Source: Mycolicibacterium wolinskyi | GTDB lineage: Bacteria; Actinomycetota; Actinomycetes; Mycobacteriales; Mycobacteriaceae | Length of the DNA: 64,000 nt | NCBI RefSeq assembly: GCF_002101965.1 | Contig: NZ_LQQA01000008.1 | Location: forward strand, 1-64,000 | Direction of reading: 5' to 3' | Made by a program: the position numbers and the translations under genes | Notes under the pieces: generated by a model | Told to the model about the DNA's origin: nothing | Databases searched by the model: none | What the model saw: only the letters and a program-made list of their open reading frames with translations | Shown: piece by piece, positions 25,480-33,641 of the stretch | Layout: each line of letters opens with the position of its first letter | How positions within the stretch are numbered: the first letter of the stretch is position 1

Positions 25480-26496
25480 GTGGCAGATCTCGACGTGGTG
25501 ATTTTCACCTTCACTGACACCGAGGCCGCCGCGGTCAAGTCGCTTCTGGAGTTGTACGTCGATCCGAATCGGACGGATCCGACGTTGTGGCGGGCGGCCC
25601 TGGGCAAGGAACTGATCATGGGCACCCTGACCGATGGCCGGACTGTCCAAATCGAGCACAAACCACTGAGGGCACAGGGCAACGTCACCGCGGCGACGGA
25701 GCTTACTCGCGCCGTGTATGACGACGCTGTAGATCACCAGCCGTCGGCGGACTACTACATCTTTTACGGTTGCTGCGGAGCGCTCGACGGGAAACTGACC
25801 GGCGAGATCTTCCGCGTTTCGAGCGTGTCGTATATGTCGCTGGGATCCGTGAAGGACCCCCGCGGCCAGGTCGTCGAAAACAAACCCGAGCACGTGACGG
25901 ACTCGAGCGGCCAGGGAGGCGATCAGCTGATGGTCAAGGAGCGGCCGCCGGTCGTCATCGGCGCGGTGGCGCAGACGCCGGTCGATGCGGTCACTGAGAC
26001 GGTGACGTTGAAGAATAAGTGGATCGTGCGAACGCACCCAGGTGAACAAGCGCCGCTAGGGTCGATCGAACTTCCCACCGGATCGGAGAGCGCGCCAGGG
26101 CGCCTAAAACTTCTGAACATTCCGGATGCCTACGTGCTGGCCACGGACAAGGTCATCGAGATCCCGCCTGCAATGAACGCTCCTACGCCTAGGCGAACCC
26201 CTCTTGAGGGGCCAATTTTCGACGCTGGTGAGTGGACGTACGGCGAGACGCTGGCCCACTGCAGGGAAAACGTGAAGGGCTACGTCTTGATCGATATGGA
26301 GACGTTCGGAATCGCTTCGGCGATGCGTGCGCTAGGCCTAGGAGATGGCGTTCTCGTGTTGCGCGTTGTGACCGACGCGCTGACCAACAAGGTAAACCAG
26401 GCCGATCAGGACCAGCTCGGCCTGCTGAAGAGTCGGCTCCCCGCGCTGGATGACATCCTCACGACTATCATGGGAATCACTGATGACGCCAGATAG
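25480..26496 (+). CDS. MTA/SAH nucleosidase-fold protein, module B
   Basis: 338 residues from GTG 25480. Phosphorylase/nucleosidase superfamily: N-terminal LDVVIFTFTDTEAAAVKSLL as in MTAN proteins, YIFYGCCGALDG at the phosphate/purine loop, VLIDMETFGIASA with the ribose-binding M273-E274, and VLRVVTDAL with the catalytic aspartate D299. A 100-residue insertion between about 130 and 235 is not part of the usual 230-residue enzyme. Such domains act on adenosine-type nucleosides; in bacterial conflict systems they are proposed as nucleotide-depleting effectors. The next gene starts inside its last codons. Confidence 0.75.
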   Translation: MADLDVVIFTFTDTEAAAVKSLLELYVDPNRTDPTLWRAALGKELIMGTLTDGRTVQIEHKPLRAQGNVTAATELTRAVYDDAVDHQPSADYYIFYGCCGALDGKLTGEIFRVSSVSYMSLGSVKDPRGQVVENKPEHVTDSSGQGGDQLMVKERPPVVIGAVAQTPVDAVTETVTLKNKWIVRTHPGEQAPLGSIELPTGSESAPGRLKLLNIPDAYVLATDKVIEIPPAMNAPTPRRTPLEGPIFDAGEWTYGETLAHCRENVKGYVLIDMETFGIASAMRALGLGDGVLVLRVVTDALTNKVNQADQDQLGLLKSRLPALDDILTTIMGITDDAR

Positions 26497-27154
26497 GACA
26501 CTCGACGCCCAGGTCCGCCGTATGCGGGCCGGCAAAGTTTGGACACCGAGCAGTACGTATGACCCGGTGTTGTGGTGGCGTGTGCTCGCTTCAATTGTGT
26601 CGATGGCGGCCGCCGATATGGACAACCAGACCGACCGCCTGGACCGGGTCTCCATGCCGCTGTTGCGAACGTACAGATCCGATGTACGGGCCAACGCCGC
26701 GAGGTCAGCGCAGCGTTTCCTCAGCCAGCTCCGCTCGGACTATCGGCGAGTGGCCTTACCCAGCGTGGATCTCGTCGATGTGGAACGGGAACGACAATCA
26801 GAGGAGTTGGCAAAGGCGCTAGAGGGCGCTGGCATCAACAACTGCTCGGTCGCGATTCTGGCCGTGGGCCAGTATCTTGCCTCAGACCGGTCCGCAGACC
26901 TGGCAACCGCTTTGAAGCCATGGATATCAGCTGAGGATCACTCAGATGAAATGTCCTGGTTTGAGAACATGTTCGGCCCTGTCGTTGGGCCTGTGGTGCA
27001 TCTAGCCCTGAGTTCGGCGCCCGACGAGCCGAAAGAGCTTCCAAAGTGGGCGGGCGAGGTTGGCGATGAGTGGTGCGGCCAGTTCCTCAGAGCCGGCGCC
27101 CAAGAATTGCGGTCAGATCAGCGGCAGGTTCCGGCCTTGTCGTACGCCAGATAG
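26483..27154 (+). CDS. Unknown partner of the nucleosidase-fold protein
   Basis: 223 residues from ATG 26483, overlapping the nucleosidase stop by 14 bases, so the two are almost certainly translated from one mRNA. No family is recognised. The N-terminal third is basic and mixed (QVRRMRAGKVWTPSSTYDP), followed by mainly helical segments with many Arg/Asp pairs and a Trp-rich C-terminal stretch (PKWAGEVGDEWCGQFL). No signal peptide, membrane helix or metal motif was seen. As the only partner gene it may sense the trigger or restrain the nucleosidase. Confidence 0.7.
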   Translation: MTPDRTLDAQVRRMRAGKVWTPSSTYDPVLWWRVLASIVSMAAADMDNQTDRLDRVSMPLLRTYRSDVRANAARSAQRFLSQLRSDYRRVALPSVDLVDVERERQSEELAKALEGAGINNCSVAILAVGQYLASDRSADLATALKPWISAEDHSDEMSWFENMFGPVVGPVVHLALSSAPDEPKELPKWAGEVGDEWCGQFLRAGAQELRSDQRQVPALSYAR

Positions 27155-27480
27155 ACGGGCACAGTGCGGCGAAGGTGTTCAGAGGCGCCCGAATTCCCAG
27201 CTGCCCAGGATCAGCCCGAGACTGCAATCGCAGCCGGCAGTGAACCCAACGCTTTGGCGTCCATTAGCGAACCGCTCCAGCCCACCGGCTGCCCGGCGCG
27301 CGGGGGCCACGTACTTCCGCACCGCCAACAAACCGCATGGACTAAGCTGCCGGCGCTAATGCGTGACCCTGGTGTAGGACACCCGCGGCGCTGTCGATTC
27401 TCCAACTTCGTGTCTTACCGCGCGGCGCTCTGACCTGCGGCTATGCCAGCGGCCTCACGTGTCATCTGCGGCCTATCTGC
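27155..27480. other. Non-coding gap after module B
   Basis: 326 bases between the partner gene and the frameshifted remnant. Several overlapping short frames exist but none shows a start, codon pattern or motif worth calling. Confidence 0.5.
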
Positions 27481-27868
27481 GTGTGCGCACGCACACCCGA
27501 AGATCGCGGCCGCGCATTCAACGAGTGGCGCAACGGCATTGAGGCGCTCTGGCGATCGCCAGAAGGCCAGCAGATCACCGCCGCCGAGCAGGCCGCGGAC
27601 GCCGAGCTTCATTCGTGGCTTGCTGAGTGCACCGGGGTCATTGTGCACAATCATGGCGGGTTCGCACCCGAACAGTGGCGCGGGACGGTCGACGGTCACA
27701 GTTTCTACTTCCGCGAACGCCACGATGAGTGGTGCATCGACCTCGATCTGCGGCCTAGCGGCCGATTTTGCCCGGACAGTCGCCGGCACCGCCAACGATG
27801 GCACCGTCAGTTACCAGCAACGTGCGTGGGACGAAGGCGACGTACTAGGGCCGCTTGTTAATCTTCGC
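27481..27868 (+). pseudogene. Frameshifted and truncated gene of an uncharacterised family
   Basis: One frame encodes FNEWRNGIEALWRSPEGQQI, then AEQAADAELHSWLAE and GTVDGHSFYFRERHDEWCID followed by LDLRPSGRF, a block I associate with a mycobacterial family of unknown function. The frame breaks at TTTT (27767-27770); dropping one T continues ARTVAGTANDGTVSYQQRAW and DEGDVL. About 15 residues later the frame enters the half repeat at 27854 and no longer resembles the family. It is therefore both frameshifted and cut off. Confidence 0.55.
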
Positions 27869-27873
27869 TGCAA
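27854..27873. repeat. Half copy of the palindromic repeat (right arm only)
   Basis: CTTGTTAATCTTCGCTGCAA is identical over 20 bases to the right arm and flank of palindrome copy 1 (21773-21792). No left arm is found upstream. It sits at the junction between the frameshifted remnant and the module C region. Confidence 0.7.
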
Positions 27874-27913
27874 GCGTGCTGGTCTTGGACTGACATCCGG
27901 GTTATGCGAGTCG

Positions 27914-28174
27914 TCAGATGCTGAGTTGTTGACGCAGCACAACCAAGTGAGATTGCAGGTCCGAAAGTTCGGTGGCGGCGAGATCCAAGACCGCGGCCGC
28001 GCCCGAGGCGCAGTAGTTCTTCTTGATCCGTTGCTCTGTGACGACAAGGCACAATTGTCCCGGCTGGATCCTATGGGAGTGTGCTCCGGTCTTATGAGCA
28101 GAGCAGATTCGTGGCGCCTTCGCTCTCTCCACTTCCAGATGTACGTCCCTCAGAACATTCTTCGGCTTCGGCAT
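27914..28174 (-). CDS. Small Cys/His-containing protein of unknown function
   Basis: 86 residues from ATG 28172-28174, preceded on its strand by AAAGGCGG. The core ICSAHKTGAHSHRIQPGQLC, LVVTEQRIKKNYCASGAAAVL and the C-terminal LSDLQSHL helix look like a compact domain with paired Cys/His residues that might bind zinc, similar to small proteins found beside conflict genes. The family was not identified. It is read toward the half repeat and is the first gene on the module C side. The 268 bases to the next gene hold its promoter and the module C leader. Confidence 0.55.
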   Translation of the reverse strand: MPKPKNVLRDVHLEVERAKAPRICSAHKTGAHSHRIQPGQLCLVVTEQRIKKNYCASGAAAVLDLAATELSDLQSHLVVLRQQLSI

Positions 28175-28442
28175 GCGCTTCGCCGCCTTTCAGGCTGAGC
28201 AGTCTCGATAGCTGAAAGCACGATCTTAAGGAGCTACTCCGACAATCGGTAGGGCGTTGAAGCGCGGCTCCAACAGAAGCGCTAACAAGCTTTCCGGCGA
28301 CTCGCGCAATACCCACCACTGCCCGATCGGACCTCCTTGTTTCATATATCGTCGTGAACGTCAGCGAGGTGCTTGGCGCGGTTTCGCTCTCGTCTCGACG
28401 GCTCGGCCGACTCACCTACAGGCTCTGACGAAGGGGGTGTCA

Positions 28443-29135
28443 ATGACGGTCGACCCGGCAGCTACGAGCGCACGTCCCTCTCACACACGAACACAACACG
28501 CAATCAGACTGCTCGTGCTCCTAGACAGCTGCGGCGAAGCTGCTGTCGACAGCGACCCCGATCTCGCGGTTAAGGCAGTTCGAAGCGAACTTCGATTGCA
28601 GGCGATGGACTTCTGGATGCGAAATCCGGACTATCTCGCTGATGAGTTGATCACCCAGGTTGAGAATGGGGCTATTACGGACTCTTACCTCAAGACTGCG
28701 CAAGCACTGTTGGACGATCCTGAACCTGACCTCCGCTGGTACCCCACCCCGCGTTGGCTCTACGGCGCATACGAGGCAATCGATGACGCAGTGGCACTAC
28801 TGGAAACATACGGGCTCGCGATATTCCGCCGCAGCGGTGAACCAGGATCCAAGAGCCAACGAAACAGCTTGTTCCTCACAGCGCGAGGCGCGGCCTCCGT
28901 CGCCGAACTCGCCACAGATCCTGTATTGGGCTGGTATGTGCGCCAGGCCGAACTCGTGTCGCTCGTCGCCGGAGACACGGTTGGCTCGAAACTGAAGGAA
29001 CGTCAGTACGAGCAGGCAACATATGCCGGCACGGAGTTAGGGCTGCGAATCGCGTCGATCGCTGATGGTGTGCGGGTGCGACTGCAAGCGATGACAACAC
29101 AGAGCAACGGCGGTCTCGAAGGAGATGGGGAATGA
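28443..29135 (+). CDS. Middle component of an ABC-3C/Lamassu-like system (predicted)
   Basis: 230 residues from ATG 28443, preceded by GGGGGTG. Mostly helical: IRLLVLLDSCGE, then LRLQAMDFWMRNPDYLADEL, a winged-helix-like part (DAVALLETYGLAIFRR, NSLFLTARGAASVAELA) and a C-terminal helix. The block around DFWMRNPDYLA resembles middle components of ABC three-component systems, the small proteins encoded just before the SMC-like ATPase. The stop overlaps the ATPase start (ATGA), so the two are co-translated. Assignment rests on position and a short resemblance. Confidence 0.6.
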   Translation: MTVDPAATSARPSHTRTQHAIRLLVLLDSCGEAAVDSDPDLAVKAVRSELRLQAMDFWMRNPDYLADELITQVENGAITDSYLKTAQALLDDPEPDLRWYPTPRWLYGAYEAIDDAVALLETYGLAIFRRSGEPGSKSQRNSLFLTARGAASVAELATDPVLGWYVRQAELVSLVAGDTVGSKLKERQYEQATYAGTELGLRIASIADGVRVRLQAMTTQSNGGLEGDGE

Positions 29136-31309
29136 GTGACCTCGCCGAGGAGATCGTGAAGACACTCGGCCGGAAGAAGAAGGATCCGATCGACCTCGGA
29201 GTCGAGGTTGTGGACGACGTGCTCAACGAACTCGGCATCCCCACGTCGTCGTCGAAGGGACTCCCCGTCCGCCTTCGTGCGAAACGCGTGATGTTCAGCG
29301 GCACAAAGCGCCTCGCGCCAGACCATCCCGGTGCCGAGGGTTTCCCACTTGAAGAGATGGCCGATCCAAGGGAACTCGATGTCGCGCCAAGACCCACCAC
29401 CACGAATCTAGCACCGGCTCTTCCTCAATCGCTGCCAGACAAGACTTCCGGCGACACGGACACAGCCGACGAACGAGAAGACAAACTCATCCGACGAGCT
29501 CTAGTCCCGTTTCACTTCGAGTGGCTTCCCCAAGACGGGGTAAACGGATTGGGATCTGAACGAAACCTCCGCGGCAAGTCATCAGTTTTGAACGTACTGT
29601 TGTGGTCGCTGTCGGGGCGTTGCTCTGAATTCTCTCCCGATGTGCAGCGATGGATTCAGCACGTCGAGGTTGACTGGAACGTCGGCCATGAGACCTTACG
29701 CGTCCAATTCGACGCTGCGGATGGCCATGCCACGACAGGAACGGTGTCACTCCTCGCCGCTGACGGCGCGGCCGGCAACGTGCTGGCAACCTTTGATCGA
29801 GACTCCTTCGAAGACGCTATGAACTCGGTCATTCTCAACAGACTCAGGCTTGATCCCATCACGGTGTCGCAGTCGGGAAAACCCACCTCGCATCAGTGGC
29901 CGGCGTATACGAACGCACTTTGGGTGCGGCCGAAGTACCTCGCTTCGATCATCGGCAAGGAACCGACTCTCAGCGTACGGTTGATGCAGATGTTCATCGG
30001 TACGGACTGGGTACCTGTACTTGCAGCAGCATCAACAGTGGCCGGAACCCTAAACGCTGAACAGATGACCGCCGAGGAGCGTACGAAGACCGCAAGGGAC
30101 GCAGTCGCGGCGTCGCGGTTAGAAGCGCAGTCAAAGGTGCAGAGTCTCCGATCGCGGATTTCTGCGTTACCGTCGGGAACTCCCGACCTCGTGAAGATTA
30201 CGGCAGCAAGTGCCCGCGCAAGTCAATTGGCTCTAGAGATAAACCGTATCGAGCTTCAAGAGCTACAGCAATCGGCTGCAAGACAATCTATTTCGCAGCA
30301 ATTGAAGGCGGCCCACGCTCGACAGCACACAGACTACGAGGACGCTCTTCTCACGAAGTTCTTCCACCAGATGGAACCGACCGTGTGCCCACGGTGCACC
30401 GCGGCCGTGACTGAGGAACGTCGAGCGGCGGAGGCCGACTCACACAAGTGCTCCGTCTGCACCAACGACCTCCATCTTGAAGATGTGCAAGCGACCGTCG
30501 AGGCCGCGTCCACGGCCGACGCATCGCCGTCGGCGGATACGGACGCGGAAGATCCTGATCCGCCGCCTCGCGACGAAATCGATGCGCTGAAGCAGGCGCT
30601 GGAAGACACCGATGCGGCAATATCTGCGCTGCAAGAACAGCTGGCAGAACTCGCCGAAGCACGTGAGACAGCCACCGCAGAAGCTGCCTTCGACGCAACT
30701 TTGCTTACTGCAGCACAGGAACGACAGAGGTTGGAGCTGGATATCGCCAGAGCTGAAGGCGCTGCTGATGCCCTTGCGCAGCCAGTCCCAGCGACAACTG
30801 GACCACCCGTCGATCCCATCCAGCTTGCAGTTGCCACAGCAGCCGAGACTGTCCTGAAAAGATGGGTAAAAGACGGCCAGGACCCCCTGCTAGCGGCGAT
30901 CTCCGCCGATATCGAACGCCTAACCATTAGCTTCGGCGGTGACAGCCTCAACGACGTGAAATTGGATGGCGCGGCCAATATGAAGCTCCTCAAGGGCGGT
31001 GATCCGGCGACCTATGGTGCTCTCACTCCTGGCGAGCAACTCCGGGTAAAGGTGGCGACAGTGATCGCCCTGATCCGGCACGGCTACGTGGCAGGACTTG
31101 GCCGACATCCAGGTCTGCTTTTGCTCGACTCGCCGGCCGCAGAGGAGATCCCGGATGGAGACCTCGCCACCATGATTGCCGCACTCATCGAGGTCGCCGA
31201 AAACGCTCCGATGCAGATATTTGTGGCCACTCGAAACACAGGGCCACTTCTTGACTTACTTCCCGAAGCTAGTCGACGCATCGCGACCGGCGACAACTAT
31301 GTCTGGTAG
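29132..31309 (+). CDS. Rad50/SMC-like ABC ATPase with zinc hook, module C
   Basis: 725 residues. A degenerate Walker A (GSERNLRGKSS, 141-151) follows a 140-residue N-terminal extension. Two coiled-coil arms (about 305-410 and 480-560) flank a zinc hook, C419-x2-C422 and C440-x2-C443. The C-terminal lobe has the ABC signature LTPGEQLR (631-638) and Walker B LLLLDSP (662-668), in which the usual DEP is DSP followed by AAEE. This is the architecture of SMC-like ATPases that sense DNA in Lamassu and other ABC-3C defence systems. It is the central gene of a three-gene operon. Confidence 0.8.
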   Translation: MSDLAEEIVKTLGRKKKDPIDLGVEVVDDVLNELGIPTSSSKGLPVRLRAKRVMFSGTKRLAPDHPGAEGFPLEEMADPRELDVAPRPTTTNLAPALPQSLPDKTSGDTDTADEREDKLIRRALVPFHFEWLPQDGVNGLGSERNLRGKSSVLNVLLWSLSGRCSEFSPDVQRWIQHVEVDWNVGHETLRVQFDAADGHATTGTVSLLAADGAAGNVLATFDRDSFEDAMNSVILNRLRLDPITVSQSGKPTSHQWPAYTNALWVRPKYLASIIGKEPTLSVRLMQMFIGTDWVPVLAAASTVAGTLNAEQMTAEERTKTARDAVAASRLEAQSKVQSLRSRISALPSGTPDLVKITAASARASQLALEINRIELQELQQSAARQSISQQLKAAHARQHTDYEDALLTKFFHQMEPTVCPRCTAAVTEERRAAEADSHKCSVCTNDLHLEDVQATVEAASTADASPSADTDAEDPDPPPRDEIDALKQALEDTDAAISALQEQLAELAEARETATAEAAFDATLLTAAQERQRLELDIARAEGAADALAQPVPATTGPPVDPIQLAVATAAETVLKRWVKDGQDPLLAAISADIERLTISFGGDSLNDVKLDGAANMKLLKGGDPATYGALTPGEQLRVKVATVIALIRHGYVAGLGRHPGLLLLDSPAAEEIPDGDLATMIAALIEVAENAPMQIFVATRNTGPLLDLLPEASRRIATGDNYVW

Positions 31310-31372
31310 GAGAGCCTGACCGAGTGGTGACTGCGCACAAAGCAATCCTCACCCTAGGTAGAAAGGAGGGGA

Positions 31373-33469
31373 TTGAACGCACACGAGAACATCACGCTCG
31401 CCGACGCTTTGACAACGCTTGCTGAGATGTCGGCGGGCCACCCATTCCCGGAAGACGCTATTGACGTAGTGGGTGGGTGGGGTCGAATCACGCAAGATGC
31501 AGTATCGCTTGCGGGAAAACCTGCTTTGCCACTTCTAGCGCACTTGGCCGCGCGCGACGCCGGAGATACACCCCACGAGCACGCGGTGGCTGCCCTCATC
31601 GCAATAGCTGAATCCGTCATGGCGACAAGAGAACCGACGTTGATGCGCGAGTCTCTTGACGCTCTGACTGCGGCAAAGGGCGCGATCCGCGCCACCGGTA
31701 AGCTCCTGGCCACAACCCTTCCCTCGATCGTCGAATCGATTCTTAACGATGCCCAACGCGATAAGGCTGCAGACCTTGTTGCAGCTGACGCCCTCGAAGT
31801 CCTCACAAAGGTCGTCGCTTCTGGATACGGCTCACACTTTGGGCTGCTCGCGCTTCTTGATCGATTCGACGCTCCGATGAACCTGCCGATCGCTCGAGCA
31901 GCCGTACGGTCGGTCAGCGTCGCGGCGGATATTTGGCCGGAAGCTGACGTGCTCGCAGTTCGAATTCGTGACCTCGCCGGGCTCGATCCTACAGAATCGT
32001 CAAACTCAGAATTCGCTGGTGCGGTAGAGCCCGATGCGGTCTGGGCCTTAGCGATGATGTCGATACTGCGCGCGCTGCGCGCCAACACCATTATCGACAT
32101 GGCTCCACACCTTGACGACGCCGATCGCTACCTAGACGTGGCAGCGACCACTCATGATAGGGCTGACGCGGCGGTCATGCGCCAAGTACTTTCAGCCCTG
32201 CGACAACTCGTCGCTGCCATCGTTGAGGAGACGCCATTAAGGGCGTTGCATGGTGCGGCGCTTTCGCCGAGCGCGATCGAGGAAGTCCGCACTCGAATCC
32301 GCAAATTTACAACTGACACTGCTGGATTGGACCACTGGTACGGGGACCGCACGCGAGCAGTCCTCGCCGCCTGGACTGGTGTTATGGACGATCTGGACCG
32401 CCTGCGCACCGAGTTCACTAAAGACGCTTTCTACCAGGCCGAAGTTATAGTCCGCGATCTCTTAAACGTCTATCTCCATAGCCGTTCGTTTGAAACCCAT
32501 TATTCAGATCTCGACGTCGGCGGTGTCCAAAAGCTCATCCACCCGGTCATCGAAGGCGGGTTCGCTAGCAAGGCTGGACATCTCAGCAACCTTGAACAGC
32601 ACGCCGACATTCTCGAAGGTCGTGTTGAGGTCGAACCCGATCAAGGGCTAGAGGAACAGCTAATGGCGGCGCGGCAAGTAATCGACGCTGCTCGGCGCGC
32701 TGCCAGGGGTGGTGAGTTGCCGGGAAAAACTCCTGGCGGCGCTTCGGCACCGCCGCTTCCCGCATCAATAAGTCAGTTGGTAGTAGCCGGATCACCCGAT
32801 GAAGCTCTCTTGAGGCAGATCTCCCCGGATACGTTGGCAGCGCTCGCAGTTGGCATGGAGCACGTCGACGCTGGCCGTGCCCATTTGAACATGGTTCAGC
32901 GGGAGGTCTACGACGGCATTCGGGAAAAGTTTAAAGAATGTCCGGACTACAGGGGCGAGGTGATCCCTGTAGTCGACGAAGTCCTTCGACTTGTGCTCAA
33001 CTTTGTCGTCAGTCGAACCGCTGGCGAGTCTGGTCACTATCCGTACTTGTTCGACCCATCGGCGGTTGAAAGCGCAATTCAGGAAGATCTGTACAACTAC
33101 CTCGTTGCTGCTCTCGGTGCGCGCGCCGAGTATGAAGTGTCGCATGTGGGCGGCGGGCGGGTTGATCTGCGCCTGAAATTCGGCGAGTTCGCCATTCACA
33201 TAGAGATGAAGGTCGACGACACTCAAGTGCCGATGAACGACAAGTCAGCTTACCTCAAGCAGGCCGCAACATACCAAGGCAATGACATACGCATCGGATT
33301 CCTAATCGCGTTGCGGCACAAAGCATTTCCGAAGGGACCGCCGCCGCACTTGACCTCACTGATGCAACACACAGCATTTGACATCCCCAGTGACCCGGTC
33401 CCCCGCCATATAGTGACAGTCGCAGTGCCTGGCAGCAGAACAAAGCCGTCAGACTCGACTGTCAAGTAG
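31373..33469 (+). CDS. Large helical protein with C-terminal PD-(D/E)XK nuclease, module C
   Basis: 698 residues from TTG 31373; AAAGGAGGGG lies 6 bases upstream and no better start exists. Residues 1-560 are a long run of amphipathic helices without a known domain. The C-terminal 140 residues contain GGGRVDLRLKF with D598 and IHIEMK with E611 and K613, the PD-(D/E)XK nuclease signature, followed by a Gln-containing helix (YLKQAATYQ). It is separated from the ATPase by 63 bases. It is the probable DNA-cutting effector; the order helical region then nuclease differs from classical LmuA, where the nuclease is N-terminal. Confidence 0.7.
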   Translation: MNAHENITLADALTTLAEMSAGHPFPEDAIDVVGGWGRITQDAVSLAGKPALPLLAHLAARDAGDTPHEHAVAALIAIAESVMATREPTLMRESLDALTAAKGAIRATGKLLATTLPSIVESILNDAQRDKAADLVAADALEVLTKVVASGYGSHFGLLALLDRFDAPMNLPIARAAVRSVSVAADIWPEADVLAVRIRDLAGLDPTESSNSEFAGAVEPDAVWALAMMSILRALRANTIIDMAPHLDDADRYLDVAATTHDRADAAVMRQVLSALRQLVAAIVEETPLRALHGAALSPSAIEEVRTRIRKFTTDTAGLDHWYGDRTRAVLAAWTGVMDDLDRLRTEFTKDAFYQAEVIVRDLLNVYLHSRSFETHYSDLDVGGVQKLIHPVIEGGFASKAGHLSNLEQHADILEGRVEVEPDQGLEEQLMAARQVIDAARRAARGGELPGKTPGGASAPPLPASISQLVVAGSPDEALLRQISPDTLAALAVGMEHVDAGRAHLNMVQREVYDGIREKFKECPDYRGEVIPVVDEVLRLVLNFVVSRTAGESGHYPYLFDPSAVESAIQEDLYNYLVAALGARAEYEVSHVGGGRVDLRLKFGEFAIHIEMKVDDTQVPMNDKSAYLKQAATYQGNDIRIGFLIALRHKAFPKGPPPHLTSLMQHTAFDIPSDPVPRHIVTVAVPGSRTKPSDSTVK

Positions 33470-33641
33470 TTGGGCAGGCATGTGAACCCTCCGATCTTAG
33501 GTAGCTCACCATCCGGTCGCGGATGTACAGCCGTCGCCGATGACACCGTATCATTTTCTGCCGCAATAGGGTTCCTGATCGTTCGGTCATGATCAAATGT
33601 GCCGAGCGAGACTGTCAGAGAGGCTGTTCCCGGCTGTGCGG

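Noticed and set aside
21707..27873. CRISPR array
   Set aside because: Only two and a half repeats, about 3 kb apart, with genes between them.
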